DNA of 64,000 nt from Saccharopolyspora kobensis (lineage in GTDB: Bacteria; Actinomycetota; Actinomycetes; Mycobacteriales; Pseudonocardiaceae): positions 434,001-498,000 of the forward strand of contig NZ_FNVB01000005.1 in assembly GCF_900108315.1 (NCBI RefSeq). Direction: 5' to 3'. This document shows, piece by piece, positions 10,782 through 19,134 of this stretch. The first letter of the stretch is position 1, and the number at the start of each line of letters is the position of its first letter. The notes below the pieces were generated by a model. That model worked only from the letters and a program-made list of their open reading frames with translations, was not told where the DNA came from and did not search any database. The position numbers and the translations under genes are program-made.

Positions 10782-10927
10782 CCTCGGATGCCACCGCGAA
10801 TCGACGGTCACTCGAGCAACACGTTGGGTACCCTCGGTGGAGCGGCCAGTCGCGGCGGGGGCGATGCGCGACCGCCGAACAGCCCAGGCAGCGGATCACC
10901 GCCCGAGATCACCGGACAGGGGGAAGC

Positions 10928-11170
10928 ATGTCGCAGCTGACTCCGGGCAACCGCGCTCTTCCGCTGGTCACCGGCGTGCTCACCGCGGCCGCGCTGTCCG
11001 GTGCGGCGGTCTTCGCGGTGCTGCAGTCCGGGTGCGACGATCCCGGCTCCTACCAGGTGCGCGACGACGCGGTAGAGCTGATCGGCGGCTGCCTGCGGCC
11101 GGACGACCTCCCGGTCAACCCGCGTCCCCCAGCAGGCCACGACGGCAACGACCCGGCGATGGCCCGGTAA
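10928..11170 (+). CDS. Small exported or membrane-anchored protein, unknown
   Basis: The 80-residue product has a hydrophobic segment (L-P-L-V-T-G-V-L-T-A-A-A-L-S-G-A-A-V-F-A, about 11-30) followed by a short hydrophilic part with two cysteines (near 36 and 55). AGGGGGA precedes the ATG at 10928. The hydrophobic part could be a signal peptide or an anchor; C36 does not fit a lipobox. No family is recognised. Confidence 0.6.
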   Translation: MSQLTPGNRALPLVTGVLTAAALSGAAVFAVLQSGCDDPGSYQVRDDAVELIGGCLRPDDLPVNPRPPAGHDGNDPAMAR

Positions 11171-11173
11171 CCC

Positions 11174-11313
11174 GCAATTTCAATTGAAATTGGACGTGCA
11201 ACTTCAATGGAAGTTGCGGGTCCGTCGGCGTGTCGGGGTCCGACACGCCGACGGTGCGTCGGGATTCGTGCAATTTCAATTGAAATCAGAGGTCATATTT
11301 CAATTGAAATTGC
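11174..11313. repeat. Composite AATTTCAATTGAAATT element, copy A
   Basis: The 140-bp element has five palindromes in symmetrical order: AATTTCAATTGAAATT (11176-11191), GCAACTTCAATGGAAGTTGC (11198-11217), a GC-rich central hairpin with 13-bp arms (11224-11236 and 11240-11252), then two more AATTTCAATTGAAAT-type units (11272-11286, 11297-11313). It lies between convergent genes (stop 11170 and stop 11326). A close relative occupies 21230-21371. It may be a bidirectional terminator or a small mobile repeat. Confidence 0.8.
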
Positions 11314-11325
11314 GGCAGTGGACGG

Positions 11326-12465
11326 TCAGCCCAGTGCCTGGAGGATGTCCTCGACCAGGTCGTCGGCGTCCTCGATGCCCACGGAGAGGCGGACCAGCTC
11401 GGCCGGGACCTGCAGCATCGAGCCCGCGGTGCTCGCGTGCGTCATGCGGCCCGGGTGCTCGATCAGGGACTCGACCCCGCCCAGCGACTCGGCCAGCGTG
11501 AACAGCCGGGTGCGCGCGCAGACCTGCAGCGCGGCCTCCTCGCCGTCGGCGTGCAGGAACGAGATCATCCCGCCGAAGTGCCGCATCTGCTTGGCCGCGA
11601 CCTCGTGGCCGGGGTGTTCCGGCAGCCCCGGGTAGAGGACCTTCGCGACCTTGGGGTGACCGGTCAGCGCGGCGACGATCCGCTCCGCGTTGGCGCTGTG
11701 CCGCTCCATGCGGATCGCCAGCGTCTTGGCACCGCGCAGCGTGAGGAACGCGTCGAACGGCCCCGGCACCGCGCCCGCGCCGTTCTGCAGGAACGCGATC
11801 TGCTCGGCCAGCTCGTCGTCGGAGGTGATCACGGCACCGCCGACCACGTCGGAGTGCCCGCCCAGGTACTTCGTCGTCGAGTGCACCACGACGTTCGCGC
11901 CGAGCTCCAGCGGCTGCTGCAGGAACGGCGAGGCGAAGGTGTTGTCCACCACCAGCTTCGTGCCCGCCTCGCGGGACACCTGCGCCAGCGCGGCGATGTC
12001 GGCGATGTTGAGCAGCGGGTTGGTGGGCGTCTCGACCCAGATCAGCTTGGTGTTCGGCTGGATCGCCGCGCGCACCGCGTCCACATCGGACACCGGAGCC
12101 GGGGTGTACTCGATGCCCCAGCCGGTCAGCACCTTGTCGATCAGCCGGAACGTGCCGCCGTAGGCGTCGTCCGGGATGACCAGGTGGTCGCCCGGCCGCA
12201 GGGTCGCCCGCAGGACCGCGTCGGTGGCGGCCATGCCGGAGGCGAACGCGCGCCCGTGGCGGCCGCCTTCCAGCTCCGCCAGGCACTGCTCCAGCGCGGT
12301 GCGGGTGGGGTTGCCGGTGCGCGAGTACTCGTAGCCCCCGCGCATCCCGCCCACCCCGTCCTGGGCGTAGGTCGAGGTGGCGTGGATCGGCACGATCACC
12401 GAGCCGGTCGTCGGGTCCGCCTCCTGCCCCGCGTGAATCGCGCGGGTAGCAAAGCCATCACTCAT
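11326..12465 (-). CDS. metB: Cystathionine gamma-synthase
   Basis: This 379-residue PLP enzyme of the Cys/Met metabolism family joins an activated homoserine to cysteine, making cystathionine. The PLP lysine is K199 in H-S-T-T-K-Y-L-G-G-H-S-D, and the Y-E-Y-S-R-T-G-N-P-T-R motif is intact. Together with cbs downstream it could also run in the reverse transsulfuration direction, since family members can act as gamma-synthase or gamma-lyase. The same order with greA and cbs is seen in mycobacteria (Rv1079). Confidence 0.92.
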   Translation of the reverse strand: MSDGFATRAIHAGQEADPTTGSVIVPIHATSTYAQDGVGGMRGGYEYSRTGNPTRTALEQCLAELEGGRHGRAFASGMAATDAVLRATLRPGDHLVIPDDAYGGTFRLIDKVLTGWGIEYTPAPVSDVDAVRAAIQPNTKLIWVETPTNPLLNIADIAALAQVSREAGTKLVVDNTFASPFLQQPLELGANVVVHSTTKYLGGHSDVVGGAVITSDDELAEQIAFLQNGAGAVPGPFDAFLTLRGAKTLAIRMERHSANAERIVAALTGHPKVAKVLYPGLPEHPGHEVAAKQMRHFGGMISFLHADGEEAALQVCARTRLFTLAESLGGVESLIEHPGRMTHASTAGSMLQVPAELVRLSVGIEDADDLVEDILQALG

Positions 12466-12568
12466 GTGCAGCAGCGTACGGCCCGGCGGCCGCCCCGCCG
12501 ACTCGGGCCCGGCCGCGCTCCCCGCACCGCGACACGGCCCCTGCGGGCCATCCGGTGCAGGTCAGGAG

Positions 12569-12611
12569 CCGTGAGTGCTTCTGGGCGCGATAACCCCCGG
12601 AAACACTCACG
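12569..12611. repeat. GTGAGTG dispersed hairpin, copy 2 (imperfect)
   Basis: CCGTGAGTG at 12569-12577 pairs with CACTCACG at 12604-12611, with a partly paired interior and a loop reading CGCGATAAC. This is the weakest member of the five-copy family. It lies between the divergent start of metB and the 3' end of the Pra-like gene. Confidence 0.55.
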
Positions 12612-12620
12612 AACAGCGAA

Positions 12621-12652
12621 GCGGCCCCCGACCAGTCCCGGTCGAGGGCCGC
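12621..12652 (-). terminator. Terminator of the Pra-like gene
   Basis: The arms GCGGCCCCCGACC (12621-12633) and GGTCGAGGGCCGC (12640-12652) pair with one mismatch around a 6-nt loop. It lies 20 bp past the stop of the leftward gene ending at 12672. Confidence 0.65.
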
Positions 12653-12671
12653 TGCGCGCGGATTCAGCAGG

Positions 12672-13754
12672 TCACCACTGCGGCGGCTGCGGGCCACCGG
12701 GCGGCGGCGGGTAGCCACCGGGCTGACCCGGCTGCTGTCCCGGCTGGCCGAACTGCTGCGGCTGCTGGCCGAACTGACCCGGCTGGCCGGGCTGCTGGCC
12801 GAACTGCTGCGGCTGGCCGTAACCACCGGCTGCCGGAGCCGGAGCACCGGCGCCGGCCGAGGCCAGGTACGCCTTGGTGCCCGGCAGGAACGCCAGCACA
12901 CCGAGAGCGATGGCGATCAGCATGCCGACGATGGCGAGGAAGATGTTGAAACCACCCGCCGCCTGGAAGATGCCGCTGAAGAGCAGGGTCAGCTGGCCGA
13001 TGACGTACAGGCCAGAAGCGGCGGCCACGAGGATCGAGCCGATGCTCTTCTTGATGATGACCATGATGCCGCCGCCCAGCAGGGTCAGGCTGGAGAGCAG
13101 CAGGATGATGTAAACCGTCAGCACCAAGCCGTACGGCGGCAGATCCGGCATCTCCGTGGGCGTGATGCCGTACTCGCTGAGGTCGCCCAGCGATTCCTGG
13201 GCCTTCTTGGCCTCCTCGTACAGGGTGTAGGTCGCACCGATACCGATCAGACCGACCAGGTTCAGGATCGAGCCGATACCACCGATGACCGTCGCGACCC
13301 AACCGACGGTCAGCGCGAGGCCCTTGCTGCCCTGGCTCTGACCGGCCGGCTGGCCGTAAGCGGCCTGCGGCGGCTGGGCGCCGAAGCCCGGCTGGGCCTG
13401 CGGGGCCGGGAAGCCGCCGCTGGGCGTGCCCGGCTGCGCCGGGAAGCCGCCCGGCTGGCTCTGGGTGCCCGGCTGCTGGTACATCGGCTGCGCGGGCTGC
13501 GCCGACGGCGGCACCATCGCAGTCGCCTCAGCACCGCCGGCCAGGCCGGGCTGCTGGTACATCGGCTGCGGGGGCTGCATCGACGGCGGCACGACCTGCG
13601 TCGAGTCGGACGGCGGCTGCTGTCCCTGCGACTGCACGGGCCGCACGACCTGAGTCGCGTCGCTGCCAGCCTGGTTGGGGTCCTGCGGGTCCATCCGGTT
13701 CGAGATGGGGTCCGAACCCTGCTGACCGCCGTCCGGCGGCTGCGGAGAGCTCAT
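12672..13754 (-). CDS. Pro/Gln-rich membrane protein, Pra-like
   Basis: The 360-residue product has a low-complexity N-terminal half rich in Pro, Gln and Gly (about 1-140), a central region with about four transmembrane helices (145-285) and a second Gln/Pro/Gly-rich tail with repeated Q-F-G-Q-Q-P units. It sits between metB and cbs, the position of pra (Rv1078, proline-rich antigen) in mycobacteria. The disordered ends probably face the cytoplasm or wall. Function is unknown. Confidence 0.7.
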   Translation of the reverse strand: MSSPQPPDGGQQGSDPISNRMDPQDPNQAGSDATQVVRPVQSQGQQPPSDSTQVVPPSMQPPQPMYQQPGLAGGAEATAMVPPSAQPAQPMYQQPGTQSQPGGFPAQPGTPSGGFPAPQAQPGFGAQPPQAAYGQPAGQSQGSKGLALTVGWVATVIGGIGSILNLVGLIGIGATYTLYEEAKKAQESLGDLSEYGITPTEMPDLPPYGLVLTVYIILLLSSLTLLGGGIMVIIKKSIGSILVAAASGLYVIGQLTLLFSGIFQAAGGFNIFLAIVGMLIAIALGVLAFLPGTKAYLASAGAGAPAPAAGGYGQPQQFGQQPGQPGQFGQQPQQFGQPGQQPGQPGGYPPPPGGPQPPQW

Positions 13755-13856
13755 CGGGTTGTCCTACTCCCTCGGGGCGTAATGCGAAAGCCTGGGCATT
13801 CGGAAGCACACGCTATCTGATGACCGGGCAGCGTAGTGCCGTTCCGTAACAAGTCG

Positions 13857-15224
13857 TCATCGACCGGCGATGAATCCAAGCACATCTTGCCGGGTGACCA
13901 CTCCGGCGGGCTTGCCGTCGATCAACACCATCGCCCCGTCGGCCCCGGCCAGCGCGGTCATCGCGCGGCTGACCTCCTCGCCCGCACCGATGGTCGGCAG
14001 CGGCGCGGACATGTGCGCCTCGACCCGGTCGGCCAGGTTCGCGCGGCCGGCGAACAGCGCGTCCAGCAGGTCGCGCTCGTTGACCGCGCCCGCCACCTCG
14101 GCGGCCATGATCGGCGGTTCCGCGCGCACCACCGGCATCTGCGAGACGCCGAACTCGCGCATGATCGCCACCGCCTCGGCGACGGTCTCGTTCGGGTGAA
14201 CGTGCACCAGGTCCGGGATGGTGCCGTCCTTGCGGCGCAGCACGTCGCCGACCGAGCCACCGGCGTGGTCCGGCGACAGGAAGCCGTAGGAGGCCATCCA
14301 CGAGTCGTTGAAGACCTTGGTCAGGTAGCCGCGGCCGCCGTCGGGCAGCAGCACCACGATCACGTCGTCCGGGTCCGCGGTCTCCGCGATCTCCAGGGCC
14401 GCCGCGACCGCCATCCCGCAGGAACCGCCGACCAGCAGCGCCTCCTCGCGGGCCAGCCGCCGGGTCATCTCGAACGAGGCCGCGTCGGAGACCGCCACGA
14501 TCTGGTCGCAGATCCCGCGGTCGTAGGTGCTCGGCCAGAAGTCCTCGCCGACGCCCTCCACCAGGTAGGGCCGCCCGTTGCCGCCGGAGTAGACCGAGCC
14601 CTCCGGGTCGGCGCCGATGACCTTCACCCGCCCGTCGGAGACCTTCTTCAGGTACTCACCGGTGCCGGAGATGGTGCCGCCGGTGCCGATGCCCGCGACG
14701 AAGTGCGTCACCTTGCCCTCGGTCTGCGCCCAGATCTCCGGGCCGGTGGAGTGCACGTGGGACTCCGGGTTGGCCGGGTTGGCGTACTGGTTCGGCTTCC
14801 AGGCGCCCTCGATCTCCTGGACCAGGCGGTCGGAGACGCTGTAGTAGGAGTCCGGGTGCTCCGGCTCGACCGCGGTCGGGCACACCACGACCTCGGCGCC
14901 GTAGGCCTTGAGGACGTTGCGCTTGTCCTCGCTGACCTTGTCCGGGCAGACGAAGACGCAGCGGTAGCCCTTGCGCTGGGCGACCATGGCCAGTCCGACA
15001 CCGGTGTTGCCGGAGGTCGGTTCCACGATCGTCCCGCCGGGCCGCAGCTCGCCGGACTCCTCGGCGGCCTCGATCATGCGCTGCGCGATGCGGTCCTTCA
15101 CGCTGCCACCGGGGTTGAGGTATTCGACCTTGGCCAGCACCCGCGCCTTGCCGGTTGCCACCGCGTTCAACCGCACCAGGGGGGTGTTGCCCACCAGGTC
15201 GGTGACGTGCTCGACGTAGTCCAC
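13857..15224 (-). CDS. Cystathionine beta-synthase
   Basis: The 455-residue enzyme condenses homocysteine with serine, or an activated serine, to cystathionine in transsulfuration. The N-terminal PLP domain has K43 in L-N-P-G-G-S-V-K-D-R and the S-G-N-T-G loop; two C-terminal CBS domains (about 325-455) may sense adenosyl ligands. There is no heme domain. The GTG at 15222-15224 follows GAGGA by 6 nt. The M. tuberculosis counterpart is Rv1077. A cysteine synthase with CBS domains is a less likely alternative. Confidence 0.9.
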   Translation of the reverse strand: MDYVEHVTDLVGNTPLVRLNAVATGKARVLAKVEYLNPGGSVKDRIAQRMIEAAEESGELRPGGTIVEPTSGNTGVGLAMVAQRKGYRCVFVCPDKVSEDKRNVLKAYGAEVVVCPTAVEPEHPDSYYSVSDRLVQEIEGAWKPNQYANPANPESHVHSTGPEIWAQTEGKVTHFVAGIGTGGTISGTGEYLKKVSDGRVKVIGADPEGSVYSGGNGRPYLVEGVGEDFWPSTYDRGICDQIVAVSDAASFEMTRRLAREEALLVGGSCGMAVAAALEIAETADPDDVIVVLLPDGGRGYLTKVFNDSWMASYGFLSPDHAGGSVGDVLRRKDGTIPDLVHVHPNETVAEAVAIMREFGVSQMPVVRAEPPIMAAEVAGAVNERDLLDALFAGRANLADRVEAHMSAPLPTIGAGEEVSRAMTALAGADGAMVLIDGKPAGVVTRQDVLGFIAGR

Positions 15225-15509
15225 GTCCGGTCCTCGATCCTTCCCAGACTGCTGTTGTGGCAACGAGCCTAATCTGCTGGTCACCGGCCAACCCACCGAG
15301 GCTTTTCCCATTCGTTTCCCAGTCCCGTGAAACCTGCCGGGCGGCCGCGGCGACATACCGGTGGGGAGCGGATTCGCGCTCTCCGGCGTTCCAGTCATGA
15401 CGGGATCTCCTCGCCGCGCGGGTCGGGAGGAGCGGGGCGAGGATGACCCATCCCGTTCGTCGCGGCCGGCCGTTGCCCGGACGGCCTGGACCGGTTCAGG
15501 GAGGGCCGC

Positions 15510-16433
15510 ATGATCGCAGCGAAGGCACTCCGGCTCGCCTTGCTGGCGGCGGGCACCGCTGGAGGGCTCTCCGGCGCCGCGTACGGACTGCTCAACGGCC
15601 AGTCCAGGTACGCGCGGCGGGTGATCGGCCCACCGGCGAACGACCCGCTGCGCGCCGACGGCGTCCACCTGCCGAACGGCACCGGCCCGGTGCCGCGGCG
15701 GGAGCTGCCCGCCGGTGTCGAACCGCTGGAGTTCGCGGTGCTCGGCGACTCCGCCGCGGCCGGGCTGGGCGTGGACTTCCCGGCCGAGCTGCCCGGGGTG
15801 CTGATGGCGCGCGGGCTCGCCGAGGAGCTGGACCGGCCGGTCGCGCTGACCACCCGCGCCATCGTCGGCACCACCTCGCAGGAGCTGTCGGCGCAGGTGG
15901 ACGCCGTGCTGGTGCGGCCACCGCGGCTGGTGCTGATCATCATCGGGGCCAACGACGTCACCTCGAAGCTGGCGGTGGCGACGTGCGCCGGGCTGCTCGG
16001 CGATGCGGTGCGGCGGCTGGTCGAGGCCGATGTGGCGGTGGTCGTCGGCACCTGCCCTGACCTGGGCGCGATCCGGCCCATCCCGCAGCCGCTGCGGTCG
16101 GTCGCGCGGCGCTGGAGCCTCGCGCTCGGCCGCGCGCAGCGGCGGGCGGTGGAGGCGGCGGGCGGGCACGCCGTTCCGCTGGCCGACCTGCTGTCGCCGG
16201 AGTTCCTCGCCAGGCCCGGCGAGTTCTTCAGCCCGGACCGGTTCCACCCGTCGGCCGCCGGGTACGAGGCCGCGGCGGCGATCCTGCTGCCCGCGATGTG
16301 CGCGGCGATCGGCGAGTGGGAGGGCGGTCCGCTGCCGACCGCGCCGACCCGGTCCGAGACGGCCGAGGCGCGGCGGCCGACCAGCCGCATCGTGGCCGGT
16401 CTCAACCGCCGCCTGCACCGCCGCGCGCCCTGA
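15510..16433 (+). CDS. SGNH/GDSL hydrolase, Rv1075c-like
   Basis: The 307-residue product has an N-terminal hydrophobic segment (signal or anchor), then an SGNH fold. Block I is V-L-G-D-S-A-A-A-G with catalytic Ser81, the G-A-N-D block III is present near 150, and the D-R-F-H-P-S block V supplies Asp and His near 245. It should be an esterase acting outside the membrane. It is divergent from cbs, and the next gene is a thiolase, matching Rv1075c-Rv1074c order. Confidence 0.85.
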   Translation: MIAAKALRLALLAAGTAGGLSGAAYGLLNGQSRYARRVIGPPANDPLRADGVHLPNGTGPVPRRELPAGVEPLEFAVLGDSAAAGLGVDFPAELPGVLMARGLAEELDRPVALTTRAIVGTTSQELSAQVDAVLVRPPRLVLIIIGANDVTSKLAVATCAGLLGDAVRRLVEADVAVVVGTCPDLGAIRPIPQPLRSVARRWSLALGRAQRRAVEAAGGHAVPLADLLSPEFLARPGEFFSPDRFHPSAAGYEAAAAILLPAMCAAIGEWEGGPLPTAPTRSETAEARRPTSRIVAGLNRRLHRRAP

Positions 16434-16462
16434 CGTACCAATCGGTCGGTTGTTTCCTTGTC

Positions 16463-16480
16463 CGGTGACCGCGGTCACCG
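16463..16480. promoter_or_regulatory. 18-bp perfect palindrome upstream of thiolase
   Basis: CGGTGACCGCGGTCACCG is a perfect 18-bp palindrome about 75 bp before the thiolase start. It is a strong operator candidate for a dimeric repressor. No regulator gene is adjacent. Confidence 0.5.
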
Positions 16481-16506
16481 CCAAGATGGAGTCAGCGGAT
16501 CTAAAG

Positions 16507-16524
16507 TGACCGACCAGTAGGTCA
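16507..16524. promoter_or_regulatory. TetR-like operator candidate before thiolase
   Basis: TGACCGACCAGTAGGTCA is an imperfect inverted repeat (TGACC/GGTCA ends), resembling ACCGACCGGTCGGT-type operators of TetR regulators of fatty-acid genes. A related half site, ATCGGTCGGTTG, lies at 16441-16452. It probably overlaps the thiolase promoter. Confidence 0.4.
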
Positions 16525-16554
16525 ACGCCCGCGACTGCGAACGAAGGAGTTCCC

Positions 16555-17775
16555 ATGCCCGAAGCAGTCATCGTCGCCACCGCCCGATCCCCCATCGGCC
16601 GCGCAGGCAAGGGATCGCTGAAGGACCTCCGCCCGGACGACCTCACCGCGCAGGTCGTCCGCGCCGCGCTGGACAAGGTGCCCGAGCTCGACCCGGCCGA
16701 GATCGACGACCTGATGCTCGGCTGCGGTCTGCCCGGCGGCGAGCAGGGCTACAACATGGCGCGCGTGGTCTCGGTGCTGCTCGGCTACGACCAGCTGCCC
16801 GGCACCACCGTCACCCGCTACTGCTCGTCGAGCCTGCAGACCAGCCGGATGGCGCTGCACGCGATCAAGGCCGGCGAGGGCGACGTGTTCATCAGCGCCG
16901 GCGTCGAGATGGTCTCCCGGTTCACCAAGGGCAACTCCGACTCGCTCGAGGACACCAAGAACCCGCTGTTCGCCGACGCCCAGGCGCGCACCCAGCAGAC
17001 CGCCGAGCAGGGCGCGGACTCCTGGACCGACCCGCGCACCCTGGACCTGGTTCCGGACGTCTACATCCCGATGGGCCAGACCGCGGAGAACCTGGCGCGG
17101 GTCAAGGGCATCAGCCGCGACGAGATGGACGACTTCGGCGTCCGCTCGCAGAACCTGGCCGAGAAGGCCATCGCCAACGGCTTCTGGGCCCGCGAGATCA
17201 CGCCGGTCACCACCCCGGACGGCAAGGTCGTCGACGCCGACGACGGCCCGCGCGCGGGCGTGACCAAGGAGGGCGTGTCCGGCCTCAAGCCGGTGTTCCG
17301 CCCCGACGGCCGGATCACCGCGGGCAACTGCTGCCCGCTCAACGACGGCGCCGCCGCCCTGGTGATCATGAGCGACACCAAGGCGAAGCAGCTGGGCCTG
17401 ACCCCGCTGGCGCGCATCGTGTCCACCGGCGTCTCCGGCCTGTCGCCGGAGATCATGGGACTGGGCCCGGTCGAGGCGTCGAAGCAGGCGCTCAAGCGGG
17501 CCGGCCTGGGCATCGGCGACATCGACCTGGTGGAGATCAACGAGGCCTTCGCCGCCCAGGTGATCCCCTCCTACCAGGACCTGGGCATCCCGCTGGAGAA
17601 GCTGAACGTCAACGGCGGCGCGATCGCGGTGGGCCACCCGTTCGGCATGACCGGCGCCCGCATCACGACGACGCTGATCAACTCCCTGCAGTGGCACGAC
17701 AAGCAGTTCGGCCTGGAGACCATGTGCGTCGGCGGCGGCCAGGGCATGGCCATGGTCCTCGAGCGCCTCAGCTGA
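16555..17775 (+). CDS. Thiolase (acetyl-CoA C-acetyltransferase)
   Basis: The 406-residue product cleaves or forms beta-ketoacyl-CoA, the last step of beta-oxidation or the first of acetoacetyl-CoA formation. The nucleophile is C90 in R-Y-C-S-S-S-L-Q-T; the His is in G-G-A-I-A-V-G-H-P and the second Cys in C-V-G-G-G-Q-G. AAGGAG precedes the ATG. Mycobacterial fadA3 (Rv1074c) is in the same neighbourhood. No partner hydroxyacyl-CoA dehydrogenase is adjacent, so direction and chain length are open. Confidence 0.9.
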   Translation: MPEAVIVATARSPIGRAGKGSLKDLRPDDLTAQVVRAALDKVPELDPAEIDDLMLGCGLPGGEQGYNMARVVSVLLGYDQLPGTTVTRYCSSSLQTSRMALHAIKAGEGDVFISAGVEMVSRFTKGNSDSLEDTKNPLFADAQARTQQTAEQGADSWTDPRTLDLVPDVYIPMGQTAENLARVKGISRDEMDDFGVRSQNLAEKAIANGFWAREITPVTTPDGKVVDADDGPRAGVTKEGVSGLKPVFRPDGRITAGNCCPLNDGAAALVIMSDTKAKQLGLTPLARIVSTGVSGLSPEIMGLGPVEASKQALKRAGLGIGDIDLVEINEAFAAQVIPSYQDLGIPLEKLNVNGGAIAVGHPFGMTGARITTTLINSLQWHDKQFGLETMCVGGGQGMAMVLERLS

Positions 17776-17794
17776 CGTTTCCGCTGTTCAGAAC

Positions 17795-17838
17795 CCGTGA
17801 GTGCTTTGGGGCGCTATAGCACCCCAAAGCACTCACGG
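17795..17838. repeat. GTGAGTG dispersed hairpin, copy 3
   Basis: Perfect 17-bp arms CCGTGAGTGCTTTGGGG (17795-17811) and complement (17822-17838) flank a loop reading CGCTATAGCA. The loop's CTATAG core recurs, as CATAG or CTAGA, in the copies at 23624 and 43972. It lies 20 bp after the thiolase stop. Confidence 0.75.
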
Positions 17839-17858
17839 CTCCGTTGCCGGGACATGAG

Positions 17859-17899
17859 AACGGGGCCCTGCCGTCCGGATCGGATGGCAGGGCCCCGTT
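17859..17899 (-). terminator. Terminator of the Bax-inhibitor-like gene
   Basis: Perfect 14-bp arms AACGGGGCCCTGCC (17859-17872) and complement (17886-17899) lie 18 bp beyond the stop of the leftward gene at 17917. With the hairpin at 17795 it insulates the two convergent genes. Confidence 0.75.
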
Positions 17900-17916
17900 G
17901 TCGTTCTGCTGGGAGA

Positions 17917-18708
17917 TCAGTCCCGCTGGAAGTAGGACAGCAGGCGCAGGATCTCCAGGTACAGCCAGACCAGCGTGGTCATCAGGCCGAAGGCGATGTA
18001 CCAGGAGAACTTGGCGTCCACGCCGCTCTTGATCGCCTGGTCGGCGGCGTCGAAGTCCAGCAGGAAGCTGAACGCCGCGATGCCGATGCACAGCAGGCTG
18101 AAGCCGATGGCCAGCGCACTACCGTCGCGCAGGCCGAGGCCGCCCGAGGTGAAGAAGCCGGCGATCAGGTTCACCAGCATCAGCACCGCCGCACCGGCGG
18201 CCGCACCGATGATCCACTTGGTCAGCTTCGGCGTGACCCGGATCGCGCCGGTCTTGTAGACGACCAGCATGGCCGCGAAGACACCGATGGTGCCCGCGAT
18301 CGCCTGCATGACGATGCCCGGGTTGCCGACCCACATGGCGAACACGTAGCTGATGCCGCCGAGGAACACGCCCTCGACCGCGGAGTAGGCGATGACCAGC
18401 CCGGGGCTGACCTTCTTCTTGAAGATGATCACCAGCGAGAGGACCAGCCCGATGATCGCGGCGGGCAGCGCCAGCGCGACCGCGGTCGGGCCGACCAGGT
18501 AGGTCAGCGTGCCCGTGATCACCGCCAGGCCGAGGGTGATCGCGGTCTTGGTGACCACGTCGTCGATGGTCATCGGGCGCGAGGTCTGCGGCGGCGCCGC
18601 CGGTGCCTCGCCGAAGGGCGAAGCGGGCTGCCCCTGGCCGTAGTTGAAGTTCGCGTAACCGCCGGTCGTCGGCAGGTTGCGGAACGCGGGGTTGCTCGTT
18701 GTGCGCAA
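17917..18708 (-). CDS. Bax inhibitor-1/YccA-family membrane protein
   Basis: The 263-residue product has a cytoplasmic Pro/Ala-rich N-terminus of about 45 residues followed by seven predicted transmembrane helices and a short charged end. The pattern, including the A-F-S-F-L-L-D-F-D stretch with acidic residues between late helices, matches Bax1-I proteins, some of which are pH-sensitive calcium leak channels. The TTG start is supported by AGGAGG 5 nt upstream. Its physiological role in actinobacteria is not known. Confidence 0.85.
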   Translation of the reverse strand: MRTTSNPAFRNLPTTGGYANFNYGQGQPASPFGEAPAAPPQTSRPMTIDDVVTKTAITLGLAVITGTLTYLVGPTAVALALPAAIIGLVLSLVIIFKKKVSPGLVIAYSAVEGVFLGGISYVFAMWVGNPGIVMQAIAGTIGVFAAMLVVYKTGAIRVTPKLTKWIIGAAAGAAVLMLVNLIAGFFTSGGLGLRDGSALAIGFSLLCIGIAAFSFLLDFDAADQAIKSGVDAKFSWYIAFGLMTTLVWLYLEILRLLSYFQRD

Positions 18709-19134
18709 CTCATCCTCCTGGGCGTGCTTGCGCCGTCACTCGGAACAACGCTCGGCAGCGCTGACCGGTTCCCGGTTCGGTAAAAGCAACTTTACCCGCC
18801 GGTACGGGATGTCCCCATCTCCCCCGGAAACTACTCGGTATCGATTTCCGGCGATATCGATCACATCCGGTCGCCAACCTTTCTACGCCGGTGCACCGAG
18901 TGACGAGATACGGGTGATGGCCGCCACTTCGCTGGTCTCATCGGGTGATATCAGCGCGCCAGGCCCGCCCGATCTTCAACGCGGAGTGATCGACAACGTC
19001 AACCGGATGACCTCTTGTTGACACGCTCCGTGATCGGAAGTATCGCGTCGGGCGCCCGCGCGATTCCTGGTCGGGGTTCAAGCGGAACGAACGAGCGGCG
19101 CCGCATCACCTCCACCACCGGAACTGGAGCTCGC
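18709..19134. other. 426-bp divergent intergenic region
   Basis: This gap separates the Bax-inhibitor-like gene from the surface-protein/sortase pair. It holds a 6+6 palindrome GGTAAA-AGCAAC-TTTACC (18779-18796), a second patch with GATATCGATC near 18853, and a clear promoter at 19018-19046. I looked for a riboswitch-like conserved core and did not find one I could support. No convincing small gene is present. Confidence 0.5.
19018..19046 (+). promoter_or_regulatory. Promoter of the surface-protein/sortase operon
   Basis: TTGACA (19018-19023), a 17-bp spacer and TATCGC (19041-19046) form a good housekeeping-type promoter. It would give a leader of about 80 nt before the ATG at 19135. Confidence 0.65.

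Noticed and set aside
18709..19134. Possible riboswitch upstream of the surface-protein operon
   Set aside because: No conserved riboswitch core could be recognised, and the promoter at 19018 leaves a leader of only about 80 nt.
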